The notes below the pieces were generated by a model. That model saw only the letters and a program-made list of their open reading frames with translations, searched no databases and was not told the origin of the DNA. A program made the position numbers and the translations under genes. A stretch of DNA of 64,000 bases from JASEGV01 sp947085405 (lineage in GTDB: Bacteria > Bacteroidota > Ignavibacteria > UBA10030 > BY39), in assembly GCA_947085405.1 (NCBI GenBank), contig CAMTWO010000022.1, positions 1 through 64,000 of the forward strand. Direction: 5' to 3'. Of the stretch, positions 36,868 through 46,163 are shown piece after piece (position 1 is the stretch's first letter; each line of letters opens with the position of its first letter).

Positions 36868-36932
36868 GGAGCGGAGAGCAGTGAGCGTAGAGCACGGAGC
36901 GATGAGTATAGAGCGTGTAGCGATGAGCAGAA
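36865..36932. repeat. degenerate GAGC word repeat
   Basis: About ten loosely spaced copies of GAGC/GGAGC follow the bshB1 stop. The complement of the same words (GCTC) fills 38874-38922 and 46062-46163. No gene is visible up to purK. Confidence 0.5.
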
Positions 36933-36978
36933 AGTTTGGATGAATGGATTTCTGGATAAATGGAAGATAGAAAACGCT

Positions 36979-36993
36979 TGCCTGCCGCAGGCA
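36979..36993. repeat. 15-bp palindrome TGCCTGC-C-GCAGGCA
   Basis: Perfect 7+1+7 inverted repeat in the bshB1-purK gap. Longer relatives of the CCTGCC/GGCAGG kind occur at 45378-45405 and 54791-54812. Confidence 0.6.
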
Positions 36994-37155
36994 TAAATTA
37001 ACAAGGATCGTACTAATCCGTGAGCATCCGTCGAATCCGTGTTTTCCGTGTTCCATCATACTTTTTCAATATAGTGTGTTTTAATGTAAAACAAATTTTA
37101 AAATTCCCTGCAGAGTATTATATTGAGACAAATGAAACAGTATAAATATCCTTTA

Positions 37156-38268
37156 ATGAAAATCGGAATTATTGGCGGCGGGCAACTCGGAAAGATGATG
37201 GCTCAAAAAGCCAAGAAGATGGGTTTTCATATCTCCGTTTTAGACCCATCTCCAAAATGTCCCGCAGCCCCACTTGCTGACGAGTTAATCGTGGGGAGTT
37301 TCTACGACAAGGAAAAAATAACTCGACTCGTTAAACAAAGCGAAGTAACCACCTTCGACATCGAACATATAGATACCGAGATATTAAAAACACTTTCCGA
37401 TGCCGGACATAAAATTTTCCCCTCCCCATATCTGTTAGAAATAATACAAGACAAACTACTGCAGAAAAAAGTTCTCTCTGAAAACGGAATTCCCGTTCCG
37501 GAATTTCAAAATGTTGAATCTCCGGAAACTCTGTCACTGATGAAATTCCCGTTCGTTCAAAAAGCCCGCAAAGGTGGATACGACGGCCGAGGTGTAGTAG
37601 TTATGAAAAGTAAACCCGACCTGCAAAATGCTATTCAGACTGAATCGATGGTTGAGGAGTTGATAAATTTCGATAAAGAGTTAGCAATTATGGTAGCACG
37701 CAGCACATCGGGAGAAATAAAAACTTATCCTGTCGTGGAAATGATTTTCGATAATCGTGCAAATATATGCGACCTCGTAATTGCACCCGCACGAATCGAA
37801 AATCATCTTGCCGAAAAAGCAACACAGATTGCAGTGAAATCGGTTGAGGCGCTCAATGGCGTCGGGATATTTGGAATCGAGATGTTCCTCGCGGGCGAAA
37901 ATGTTTACGTGAACGAAATCGCACCGCGTCCGCACAACTCCGGGCACTACACAATTGAAGCGTGCACAACCTGCCAGTTCGAACAACATATTCGAGCGAT
38001 TACCGGCTTACCTCTCGGTTCAACTGATTTACTCTCGCCGGCAGTTATGCTAAACTTATTAGGCGAAGAAGATTACAAAGGTAAACCTGTTATCGAAGGA
38101 TTAAACGAAGCGTTAAGTATTCCCGGTTTGTCATTCCATTATTACGGGAAAGAAACTACTTCACCTTTCAGGAAGATGGGGCATGTAACTATTTTAAATA
38201 ATAATTTGGAAGTTGCAATTCAACAAGCCGAAAAAGTAAAATCATTTTTAAAAATAAAAGCAGAGTAG
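37156..38268 (+). CDS. purK: N5-carboxyaminoimidazole ribonucleotide synthase
   Basis: A 370-residue ATP-grasp enzyme making N5-CAIR from AIR, bicarbonate and ATP. The N-terminal MKIGIIGGGQLGKMMAQKA, the ATP-grasp KARKGGYDGRGVVV and NEIAPRPHNSGHYTIEAC are diagnostic. ATG at 37156 is preferred as the standard family N-terminus; an ATG at 37132 would add eight residues and has a weak GAGA upstream, so the start is not certain. purE follows after three bases. Confidence 0.93.
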   Translation: MKIGIIGGGQLGKMMAQKAKKMGFHISVLDPSPKCPAAPLADELIVGSFYDKEKITRLVKQSEVTTFDIEHIDTEILKTLSDAGHKIFPSPYLLEIIQDKLLQKKVLSENGIPVPEFQNVESPETLSLMKFPFVQKARKGGYDGRGVVVMKSKPDLQNAIQTESMVEELINFDKELAIMVARSTSGEIKTYPVVEMIFDNRANICDLVIAPARIENHLAEKATQIAVKSVEALNGVGIFGIEMFLAGENVYVNEIAPRPHNSGHYTIEACTTCQFEQHIRAITGLPLGSTDLLSPAVMLNLLGEEDYKGKPVIEGLNEALSIPGLSFHYYGKETTSPFRKMGHVTILNNNLEVAIQQAEKVKSFLKIKAE

Positions 38269-38271
38269 AAT

Positions 38272-38808
38272 ATGAAAAAGATATTGGTAGGAATAATAAT
38301 GGGAAGCGATTCGGATTTGCCTGTTATGCAGGAAGCGACAAATGTGCTGGACAGTTTCAAAGTGGAATACGAGATTACAATTGTTTCGGCACACCGCACG
38401 CCCGACCGCTTATACAAATATGCAAAATCAGCAGAGAAACGGGGCATTCAGGTAATAATTGCGGGTGCCGGCGGTTCTGCCCATCTTCCGGGAATGACCG
38501 CTTCAATCTCGACGCTGCCCGTGATTGGCGTTCCAATCTGCACAAAATCCTTGAACGGTCTCGACTCTCTCCTCTCGATTGTTCAGATGCCGGAAGGAAT
38601 TCCTGTTGCTACAGTAGCGATAAACAACGCACGCAATGCAGGGATTTTGGCAGTCGAAATTTTGGGAATAAAATATCCAGCACTCAGAAAAAATATTTCA
38701 GCATATAAAAACAGACTAAAGAAAACTGTACTTCAAAAAGCTAAAAAAATAGAGACGAACGGTTATAACAAATATTTAAAATCAGCAAAACAAAAATCGC
38801 GTAACTAA
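38272..38808 (+). CDS. purE: N5-CAIR mutase
   Basis: A 178-residue class I PurE that moves the carboxyl group of N5-CAIR to give CAIR. GSDSDLPVMQEA, VSAHRTPDRLYKYA and AGGSAHLPGMTAS are the conserved stretches. It is about 15 residues longer at the basic C-terminus than typical PurE. Coupled to purK. Confidence 0.95.
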   Translation: MKKILVGIIMGSDSDLPVMQEATNVLDSFKVEYEITIVSAHRTPDRLYKYAKSAEKRGIQVIIAGAGGSAHLPGMTASISTLPVIGVPICTKSLNGLDSLLSIVQMPEGIPVATVAINNARNAGILAVEILGIKYPALRKNISAYKNRLKKTVLQKAKKIETNGYNKYLKSAKQKSRN

Positions 38809-38873
38809 ATAGAACACAGATAAACACTGATTCGACGGATAGACACGGATTTACTGTTTGTCCAATTTAATCT

Positions 38874-38922
38874 CCCCTTGCTCCCTGCTCTACGCTCAAA
38901 GCTCTTAGCTCATTGCTCATAA
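38874..38922. repeat. degenerate GCTC word repeat
   Basis: Short words such as GCTCTACGCTCAAAGCTC lead into the TPR-gene fragment. The same arrangement, words then the fragment start, is seen at 46062-46163. Confidence 0.5.
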
Positions 38923-39096
38923 CTTATCCAACTCGCTTTCAATTCCATACTTTATTCTCCTCTCGCCGGTGTAGTCCTTGAATTTCAAAGCGGTCTCGAA
39001 TTCTTTTTTGGCTTTCTGTTTATTCCCAACTTTCAGATAAGCTAAACCAAACCGGTAATGTGTATTAGGTAAAATCCAATTTTGTTTAAATATTTT
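38917..39096 (-). pseudogene. broken copy of the 3' end of the TPR gene at 46158-47645
   Basis: The minus strand encodes ILPNTHYRFGLAYLKVGNK and then QKAKKEFETALKF to ESELDKL, almost the same as the last 57 residues of the complete TPR protein 7 kb to the right. The DNA is also closely similar. Homology stops near 39096, inside a TPR repeat; codons upstream do not continue the protein, so it cannot make a working protein alone. It is a partial duplication or the remains of a second copy. Confidence 0.8.
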
Positions 39097-39202
39097 AATC
39101 TGTAAAAGCAAAACGCTATGATGCATATTTAAAATATTTATTGTATCTTTAGACCACATTTAATAATTTTTAATAATTAGAAAATCAATATTTAGGTAAA
39201 AT

Positions 39203-40729
39203 ATGAAAATAAAACTATCGCATTATTTCACTAAGTCGCTTGATAAAATTGAATATGTAGGTAACCGGCTTCCACATCCAGCAACTATTTTTGCCATGCT
39301 TACATTTTCAGTAATAATTTTTTCCTGGCTTGGTAGTTTTTTCTCCCTGAAAGCGATTCACCCTGCCGATAATTCCGTAATCACAGTCAAAAACTTACTG
39401 AGTTCTGACGGAATCAGATGGATGTACACTAATATTACTACAAATTTTGTTGCCTTCCCTCCATTGGTTAATGTTTTAACAATAATTATTGGTATAGGAG
39501 TAGCGGAAGGGACTGGTTTTTTTAATACATTATTTAAAAGTTTAGTCCTTCGGGCACCAAAAAAATTAATAACCGCCGCAATAGTTTTCGCCGGTGTAGT
39601 TTCCCATTTAGCTTCCGATGCCGGTTATGTGATTTTAATTCCATTAGGTGCAATGATATTTCACGCAATCGGCAGACATCCTCTTGCAGGTTTGGCTGCA
39701 GCGTTTGCAGGAGTGAGTGGCGGATTTGGCGCCAATCTATTTATCGGTTCGGTGGATCCGATACTTGCAGGATTATCGCAAACTTCAGCACAAATTATTG
39801 ACCCAACCATTTTAATTAATCCGGCAGTCAATTTTTATTTTATGCTTACTTCCACTTTTTTGATAGTAATTCTTGGAACAATTATAACGGAAAAAATAAT
39901 CGAACCGCGACTTGGTGCCTATACAGGGAGTGCCGAAAAAATGGCAATGGCTGAAATAACTCCCATCGAAAGAAAGGCGCTGATGGGAGCCGGAATTTCT
40001 GCATTAGTTTTTATTATTCTACTTTTAATTTCAATTGTTCCGGAAGGCGGGCTCCTTAGAAATCCGGAAACAAATGAAGTTCTTCACTCTCCATTTTTTA
40101 GTGGTATCATTGTTGGTGTCGCATTACTTTTTTTCATACCCGGATTAACTTACGGGATAATTGTCAGAACCATAAAAAATGATAAAGATTTAATGCAGCA
40201 CATTATTAAATCGATGGGAACTTTAGCAAGTTATATCGTAATGGTATTCTTCGCCGCACAATTTGTTTACTTTTTCCGACATAGTAATCTTGGCTTAATT
40301 ATGGCTGTTGAAGGAGCAAATTTTCTGAAAAACATAGGATTAACAGGTGTAAGTTTGTTGGTTGCCTTTGTTATTCTATCCGCATTTATTAATCTTTTTA
40401 TGGGAAGCGCCTCTGCTAAATGGGCAATAATGGCTCCCGTTTTTGTTCCGATGTTCATGCTATTAGGTTATCACCCTGCACTTACTCAAGCCGCTTATAG
40501 AATTGGGGATTCTGTAACAAATATTGTTACTCCTATGCTTCCTTATTTTGCTTTAATCGTAGCGTTTGCACAAAAGTATCAGGACAAAACAGGAATCGGG
40601 ACGATCATTTCGATGATGTTACCATATTCGGTTTTGTTTTTTATTTTTTGGACAATACTCTTGGTGATTTGGGTGCTTGTAGGATTTCCCGTAGGACCAG
40701 ATGGACATTTATTTTACCCGGTACGATGA
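39203..40729 (+). CDS. AbgT family transporter
   Basis: A 508-residue inner-membrane protein with about 11 helices in the AbgT pattern: N-terminal VGNRLPHPATIFAML, the SDAGYVILIPLGAMIF stretch, GGFGANLFIGSVDPILAG, and FMGSASAKWAIMAPVFVPMF in the second hairpin region. Characterised members import p-aminobenzoyl-glutamate or export sulfonamides; which applies here is not clear. It is a single-gene unit with no folate genes nearby. Confidence 0.9.
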   Translation: MKIKLSHYFTKSLDKIEYVGNRLPHPATIFAMLTFSVIIFSWLGSFFSLKAIHPADNSVITVKNLLSSDGIRWMYTNITTNFVAFPPLVNVLTIIIGIGVAEGTGFFNTLFKSLVLRAPKKLITAAIVFAGVVSHLASDAGYVILIPLGAMIFHAIGRHPLAGLAAAFAGVSGGFGANLFIGSVDPILAGLSQTSAQIIDPTILINPAVNFYFMLTSTFLIVILGTIITEKIIEPRLGAYTGSAEKMAMAEITPIERKALMGAGISALVFIILLLISIVPEGGLLRNPETNEVLHSPFFSGIIVGVALLFFIPGLTYGIIVRTIKNDKDLMQHIIKSMGTLASYIVMVFFAAQFVYFFRHSNLGLIMAVEGANFLKNIGLTGVSLLVAFVILSAFINLFMGSASAKWAIMAPVFVPMFMLLGYHPALTQAAYRIGDSVTNIVTPMLPYFALIVAFAQKYQDKTGIGTIISMMLPYSVLFFIFWTILLVIWVLVGFPVGPDGHLFYPVR

Positions 40730-40881
40730 GATAATTATATTTTCCCCAATCTCTTGCTGCGTGAATTAAGGGGCGAACTCCGATTTTATTTTTGCTTCGA
40801 TCAGTTCGATAGAATGAACAGCGATATAGTTATCCCTTAAAAACTCCAAGCCAAAATAATAATTAAACTTATAGCCAACGG

Positions 40882-42192
40882 TTAAAACACATGCCCCTTT
40901 TTGAATTGCCAAACGCTTACACTTGTAATAAGCATTGCCATACCTAATAAGATTGCAAGGTTTGGAATAATTTCCACTGTTCCAACACCGCGCCATAGAA
41001 CTTGCTGGATTCCATCCATCGCCCAATACACGATTGTTCCTTTGCTTATGTTCTGTATAAAATCGGGCATAAAGGCAGTTGGGAACCATGCTCCACCAAT
41101 TGAGCTCATAGATAAAATGAGAAACATTCCTAACCCATTTGCCTGTGCTGCTGTTCTGCTGACCGCCGCCAGTAGCATACCGAACGCAGTGCATGCGGTT
41201 GCCGCTGCTACTATGATAAGAGTCAAATTGAAAATATTTGAAAAGATATTAATCTGATACAATAACGATCCACCGAGGAATAAAACACTCAACTGAATGA
41301 ATCCCAAAGACATATTGAACAGATATTTACTCCACAGAATTTGAACGCGAGAAATTGGCGATGCAAGAATCCTGAGAATTACACCACTTTTTTTCTCATC
41401 GAACAACGAAGATGATGTAGCGGTAAGTGTGAATAACAAAAACATCATTGCCCAGCCGGCAACATTTCGCGTTGCCCAAGGATTAGCGATATCGCGACCT
41501 ACAAGTTGAATTTGTTCGAATTGAAGAATGTTTTGGAAAAATTTATTTCCTTCTGCTTTATCACTTCCACCAAAATTGTTCGTATCGCTTAGCGATGGAA
41601 TCTTTATCAATTTAGGATCAATTTTAAAATATTTTCCTACAGTGCCGGCAATTGCTTCATTGAAAGCTTTTCCCGAATCGGCACCTAAATATTTTATTGC
41701 TTGCCTCTGCATCCCCTGCAAAAATAAATCCGGGATTTCCGACATAATTGTTTGCTGAAGAAGTCCTTGCATCATCTGCATTTCGCTCTCGTTTTTTGGG
41801 TCATAATAGAATTTCAGTTTCAAACCCGAAGATGTATCGGTGTATGCATCAACCGGAATCACTAATGCCGCTGAAACCCTGCCTCGTTTAACATAATCTT
41901 GCACATTGCTTGTGTCGAATTTGATGCGTTTGCCTTTTTCATCTTCATAAGATTTTAGAAGAACGAATGTTTTCGACGAGTCCAATGCCCTCTCAATTTT
42001 TCTTGAAATAGGTGCATCGCTCGAGTTTACAAATGCTATGCGTAATTTTTGTGAACCTGAACCGATCTTTCCGAATACAAGTCCCCATATAAAAATAAGC
42101 GCTAATGGTATGATGAAGGTCAACACCATTCCGAGACGATCATTCACCAACAATTTATATTCTTTTACAATCAATTTATAGACAGTTTTCAA
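40882..42192 (-). CDS. ABC-2 type exporter permease
   Basis: A 436-residue membrane protein of the ABC-2 family: one N-terminal helix (about 22-42), a large periplasmic domain of about 190 residues, then five or six helices from about 235 on. FDEKKSGVILRILASPISRVQIL is the usual ABC-2 cytoplasmic loop. It overlaps the ATPase gene by 4 bp and forms a transporter with it. Substrate unknown; drug or lipid-like export is the commonest role of such pairs. Confidence 0.88.
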   Translation of the reverse strand: MKTVYKLIVKEYKLLVNDRLGMVLTFIIPLALIFIWGLVFGKIGSGSQKLRIAFVNSSDAPISRKIERALDSSKTFVLLKSYEDEKGKRIKFDTSNVQDYVKRGRVSAALVIPVDAYTDTSSGLKLKFYYDPKNESEMQMMQGLLQQTIMSEIPDLFLQGMQRQAIKYLGADSGKAFNEAIAGTVGKYFKIDPKLIKIPSLSDTNNFGGSDKAEGNKFFQNILQFEQIQLVGRDIANPWATRNVAGWAMMFLLFTLTATSSSLFDEKKSGVILRILASPISRVQILWSKYLFNMSLGFIQLSVLFLGGSLLYQINIFSNIFNLTLIIVAAATACTAFGMLLAAVSRTAAQANGLGMFLILSMSSIGGAWFPTAFMPDFIQNISKGTIVYWAMDGIQQVLWRGVGTVEIIPNLAILLGMAMLITSVSVWQFKKGHVF

Positions 42193-43106
42193 TCTCGTAA
42201 TCTCCTTCCTGTCAGATGGAGAAACAGCGATTCAAGAGATGGTCTTTTTGTTTCGATAAACTTATAGCCGATGTTATGCTTTTCTAACATTGAATAAAAT
42301 TCAGATAATAAAAATCCTTGTTTTGGTTTCAACTCTAAGTGTTCGTTTACATCTATCAGCTCGCCAAAACTTTTTATGATGTGCATATTAGCTATAGTCG
42401 ATTGGTTTTTAATTATCGATATCGTATCATCGTAATGCAATTGTTCCAATAATTTATCGAGCGATCCTTCGGCAATTATTTTACCATGATCTATGATCGC
42501 GATTCGGTTGCATAATCTTTCAGCTTCTTCCATGTAGTGTGTGGTATAAACAATCGTTTTACCCTGCTGGTTGAGCATTGTAAGGTAATCGAAAATTGCG
42601 TTTCGCGATTGAGGGTCAATTCCTACTGTCGGTTCATCGCATAAAATTAATGGAGGGTCGTGCAATAAGCTTGCAATCATATTCAAACGACGTTTCATTC
42701 CCCCTGAAAATGTCTTTACTTTATCTTTTCGCCGCTCATAAAGCTGAACAGATTCTAACTTTTCTTTTATTCTAAGCGTGAGTTCCTTTTTGTCGATATG
42801 ATAGAAACTTCCAAAGACTTTAAGGTTTTCCTCGGCAGAAATATCGTCGTAAAGTGCAAGCGACTGCGGCACCAAACCGATGTTTCTCCGTGTATGCAGG
42901 TTATCGCGTGTTACCCGCTCGCCTGCAATCTCAATCTCTCCTTTGTCCGGATCGAAGTAACCGACAAGCAGATTCATAAGCGTGGTTTTACCAGCGCCAT
43001 TCGGTCCGAGAAGCCCGAAGAATTCTTGTTTATTGATTGTAAACGAGATATTCTCCAACGCGGTAACTGTTGGAAATTGCTTTGTGATGTTAGAGATTTT
43101 TATCAT
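42189..43106 (-). CDS. ABC transporter ATP-binding protein
   Basis: A 305-residue ATPase. Walker A GPNGAGKTTLMNLLVG, Q-loop in GLVPQSLALYDD, signature FSGGMKRRLNM, Walker B LILCDEPTVGIDPQ and switch His TTHYMEEAE. The C-terminal 80 residues are the extension typical of DrrA-like exporters. Pairs with the downstream permease. Confidence 0.93.
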   Translation of the reverse strand: MIKISNITKQFPTVTALENISFTINKQEFFGLLGPNGAGKTTLMNLLVGYFDPDKGEIEIAGERVTRDNLHTRRNIGLVPQSLALYDDISAEENLKVFGSFYHIDKKELTLRIKEKLESVQLYERRKDKVKTFSGGMKRRLNMIASLLHDPPLILCDEPTVGIDPQSRNAIFDYLTMLNQQGKTIVYTTHYMEEAERLCNRIAIIDHGKIIAEGSLDKLLEQLHYDDTISIIKNQSTIANMHIIKSFGELIDVNEHLELKPKQGFLLSEFYSMLEKHNIGYKFIETKRPSLESLFLHLTGRRLRD

Positions 43107-43233
43107 GTCCCAATATACGCAATTGGGTTGATATGTTTCGTTAGTGTGTATTTATTTTTGAGGTAATAGATGTCAACAAGTTGTCTTCTTCTACCAACAC
43201 AATCGCATCGCAGATATGTTCTTATATCCATTT

Positions 43234-45147
43234 TCATTGCATCCCCGTCCGTAATTCCTCGAGTTCATGCCATCGGGCGTAGAGACGTTCAATTTGTGCC
43301 TTTGCCGCTGCAAGTTCTTTGCTCAATTGCTCGGTATGCTCCCCGTGCTTATCGTAAAAATCGTGCGACGAAAAAATAGCTTCAATTCGTTCAACATCTT
43401 CTTCTGCCGTTATGATGTCCTGCTCAATTGTCTCAAGTTCCTTCGCTTCTTTCCAGCTTAATTTCTTTTTCGGTTTTTTAGCCAACGCCCTCAACTGCGT
43501 GTCGGGCTGTTTTGCTTCAACTGATTTTGCCTCCGCTTCTGCTAAACGGGCATTACGTTTCTCTAAGTAATAGTCGTAATCGCCTTCACTGAAATGCACA
43601 TAGCCTGCCCCCTCGGGGCCGTCTCCTTCAAAGGCAAGAATACCATTACATACCCGGTTCAGGAAATACCTATCGTGGCTCACCGCTATAACACAACCAT
43701 CGAATGATGAGAGGGCTTCTTCAAGAATGCGCAATGTCGCCAGGTCGAGATCGTTTGTCGGTTCATCTAAAATCAGGAAGTTACCACCGTTTTTCAATAT
43801 CTTTGCTAATAAGAGTCGGCTCCGTTCTCCGCCGGATAGTTTCCCGACTTTCGTCTGCATTCTTTCATCGGCAAACAGAAATCGCCGTAGATATTTCCAT
43901 ACCGTCAATCGTTCTTCACCAAAAATAATCCACTCGTTGCCTTCTCCAATTTCCTGCAAGACAGTGTTCTCATCGTTCAGCGCCAAACGCGATTGATCGA
44001 TATAGTTAAAGATCGTTCTATCTCCTACTTCTGCATGACCTTCTGTTGGGCGCAATTCATCGAGTATGATTTTCAGAAGCGTGGTTTTACCAAGTCCATT
44101 GCGACCGATGATGCCAAGCTTCCTTTGCCTGTCGAAATTGAAATCCACTTTACTGAATAGTTTTTTACCGCCAATTTCAATCCCGACATTCTTTAAGTTC
44201 AGAATTTTGGAACCAAGCACCGATGCGGGTGGAATAATCAGTTCAACTTCCTCGTCCGTCTCATACCCTTTTTTATCAACCTCTTCAAAATATTTGCTTA
44301 GCCGACTTTTCGATTTGGTTCTCCGCGCCCGGGGTCCCTTACGTACCCATTCAAGCTCGCGGAGCAAGAAACGATTCCGCTTTCTTTCCTCTGTCTCTAA
44401 TTGCGCCTCACGCTCAACTTTATCAAGCATAAAGTCGGTGTAATTACCTGTGTGTGAGTAACAGACACCATTCGCAATTTCGATAATTCTGGTTGCTATT
44501 GAATCGAGAAAATATCTATCGTGAGTAACAAAGAGACATGCACCGGAGTATTTCTCCAAAAATTCCTCCATCCACTCTATCGATTGCGTATCAAGGTGAT
44601 TTGTCGGTTCGTCGAGGATGAGGAGATCGGGGCGTGCGATAATTGCTTTGCATAACGCTACACGGCGTTTCTCTCCGCCAGATAGAGTTTTAATATCACG
44701 ATTCTTATCAGGCACATTCAGCGAGTGCATAGCTGTCTCAATCCTGTTCTCTAAATTCCATCCGTCCCGATGATGAATGTGTGCCTCAAGAAGATGGCGT
44801 TTTTCTGACGTGGGCGGAAGCGATTCGTATTCTCGTAGAATATCAATTACATCATGTGCTCCCTCCAGAATATTCTCGTACACCGATAATGCAGGGTCGA
44901 GTTGTAAGTCTTGTGCGAGGTATCCTATAACGATGTCTCTCCGTCGCGTTACGGTTCCTGAGTCCGGTTCCATTATACCTGCAATAATTTTTAATAGCGT
45001 CGATTTGCCTGAACCATTGTTTCCAATCAATCCGATTCTATCGGTTTGGTGAACGCTCATTGTTGCATTATTCAAAACGACCTGCTCACCGAAGCGAATG
45101 GATAGTTCACGCGCGTCAATAAGGACGGGGCTTATTGTTTTAGGCAT
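43234..45147 (-). CDS. ABC-F family ATPase (Uup-like)
   Basis: A 637-residue soluble protein with two ABC domains and no membrane segments. Domain 1: GNNGSGKSTLLKI, LSGGEKRRVAL, LDEPTNHLD. Domain 2: GRNGLGKTTLLKI, LSGGERSRLLL, LDEPTNDLD. They are joined by a linker (about 240-310), and the C-terminal 90 residues form a coiled coil as in Uup, which binds branched DNA or ribosomes. Other ABC-F proteins act on the ribosome E site; the coiled-coil tail makes the Uup group most likely. Confidence 0.9.
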   Translation of the reverse strand: MPKTISPVLIDARELSIRFGEQVVLNNATMSVHQTDRIGLIGNNGSGKSTLLKIIAGIMEPDSGTVTRRRDIVIGYLAQDLQLDPALSVYENILEGAHDVIDILREYESLPPTSEKRHLLEAHIHHRDGWNLENRIETAMHSLNVPDKNRDIKTLSGGEKRRVALCKAIIARPDLLILDEPTNHLDTQSIEWMEEFLEKYSGACLFVTHDRYFLDSIATRIIEIANGVCYSHTGNYTDFMLDKVEREAQLETEERKRNRFLLRELEWVRKGPRARRTKSKSRLSKYFEEVDKKGYETDEEVELIIPPASVLGSKILNLKNVGIEIGGKKLFSKVDFNFDRQRKLGIIGRNGLGKTTLLKIILDELRPTEGHAEVGDRTIFNYIDQSRLALNDENTVLQEIGEGNEWIIFGEERLTVWKYLRRFLFADERMQTKVGKLSGGERSRLLLAKILKNGGNFLILDEPTNDLDLATLRILEEALSSFDGCVIAVSHDRYFLNRVCNGILAFEGDGPEGAGYVHFSEGDYDYYLEKRNARLAEAEAKSVEAKQPDTQLRALAKKPKKKLSWKEAKELETIEQDIITAEEDVERIEAIFSSHDFYDKHGEHTEQLSKELAAAKAQIERLYARWHELEELRTGMQ

Positions 45148-45486
45148 AATTCTTTTTTCATTGACAAAATATAGGTTTTCTTTGCACTATTTTCAAAAAC
45201 ACGAATTAGCTCGCGTAATGATAATAAGATAAATAATTTTACAATTCAGCGCTTTTGATAAATCATTAAGAATTTCAAAAAGGAACGACTAGTCGTTATT
45301 GAAATTATGGAGTGAGGGAGTAGTCGACTCTTTGCGACATTTGCACCTTCTCTGCGACCATTGAAAAATAGAACACACCTGCCTACCCTGCCCGACGGCA
45401 GGCAGTGAAATACACGAATAAAAAAATCGAAACCAATAGAATATACGAACCTATCTGGCAATGGTATCCATTCATCAATACGTTCG
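45148..45486. other. gene-free gap with a palindromic unit
   Basis: No supported gene. At 45378-45405 lies CCTGCC-TACCCTGCCCGAC-GGCAGG-CAG, an inverted repeat related to those at 36979 and 54791, embedded in a word repeat (TAGAACACA...AATACACGAATA). The remainder is plain AT-rich DNA. Confidence 0.55.
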
Positions 45487-45747
45487 TTATTTATAAACAT
45501 CCTTGCGGTGACGTACCTTTGTTACTTTAATTTCTTTTGAATCGTCAAAAACTTTATAAACAATCCTATAATCGCCGACACGTATTCGATATAATTTTTT
45601 TCCTCATGACAATTTTTTAACACCCGCTGGACGAGAAACATTTTGTAAGGCATCAATTTCCACTGCAATCCGAATTTTAATTTCGTGTGGTAAGTCTCGA
45701 AATTCTCTTGCTGCAGAATTAACAAAGGTAACAGTGTATCGTTCCAC
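45487..45747 (-). pseudogene. RelE/ParE-family toxin with an internal stop
   Basis: Reading from GTG at 45747 gives ERYTVTFVNSAAREFRDLPH, then VSRPAGVKKLS, a TGA stop (45604-45606, codon 48), then in the same frame GKKLYRIRVGDYRIVYKVFD to RHRKDVYK and TAA at 45487. Both sides of the stop are clear RelE/ParE: the RxRVGDYRIVY core and the basic C-terminus. The full length would be 86 residues, normal for the family. RelE toxins cut mRNA on the ribosome. The single TGA probably inactivates the toxin. The gene starts four bases after the antitoxin stop. Confidence 0.75.
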
Positions 45748-45751
45748 AATT

Positions 45752-45931
45752 TTACTTTGTGTTCTCTATTTCCTTCTTCAATTCTTCCCAAGCAACCGTT
45801 GGCTCATCATCTCTTTCAGCAGAAACCAAGATATCGTAAATATCTTCCCATGCATCACCAATCTGTTTTAAATCAATTAGAACAGCAGTGTGGTTGCCCG
45901 CTTCATCTACTACATATTGAATTCCACTCAT
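45752..45931 (-). CDS. antitoxin partner of the RelE/ParE-like toxin
   Basis: A 59-residue acidic protein starting MSGIQYVVDEAGNHTAVLID and including LKQIGDAWEDIYDIL. This form, a short strand-rich N-terminus with YVVDExGN followed by acidic helices, is common for antitoxins placed directly before RelE-type toxins. The frame is intact although the toxin is broken, so the antitoxin may be kept alone or may be on the way to decay. Confidence 0.75.
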   Translation of the reverse strand: MSGIQYVVDEAGNHTAVLIDLKQIGDAWEDIYDILVSAERDDEPTVAWEELKKEIENTK

Positions 45932-46061
45932 AACTATATCCGTAAAATTTATTAAACTTGTTGTTAAATTATACCAAATTACAAAGCAATATACAAATCG
46001 TAGATGTGATCACTTCTTTCTATACATATCGACAATATTATCCAAAATAATTCAATTGTCC

Positions 46062-46163
46062 CCTGCTCTCCGTTCCTCGCACACAGCTCCTTACTCACCG
46101 CTCATCGCATATTGCTCCTTGCTCAAAGCTCAACGCTCTTAGCTCCGTGCTCACCGCTCATAA
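46062..46163. repeat. degenerate GCTC word repeat
   Basis: About 100 bp of loosely repeated words around GCTC (e.g. GCTCAAAGCTCAACGCTC) runs up to the stop of the TPR gene. It resembles 38874-38922 and is the complement of 36865-36932. Confidence 0.55.

Noticed and set aside
40730..40881. Possible shared terminator between convergent abgT and ABC permease genes
   Set aside because: A CCCC/GGGG pairing is too weak and no T-run follows on either strand.
40766..41194. 142-codon minus-strand frame in the ABC permease region
   Set aside because: It overlaps the permease gene on the same strand in another frame and shows no domain.
45246..45500. 84-codon minus-strand frame before the toxin remnant
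   Set aside because: It runs through a palindromic repeat and the end of the toxin frame, and has no domain or ribosome binding site.
45487..45747. TGA as a sense codon (alternative genetic code) in the toxin gene
   Set aside because: All other genes use TGA only as stop, for example accC, and none has an internal TGA.
45522..45791. 89-codon minus-strand frame over the toxin-antitoxin junction
   Set aside because: It is a shifted frame; the toxin and antitoxin frames on the same strand explain the DNA and match known families.
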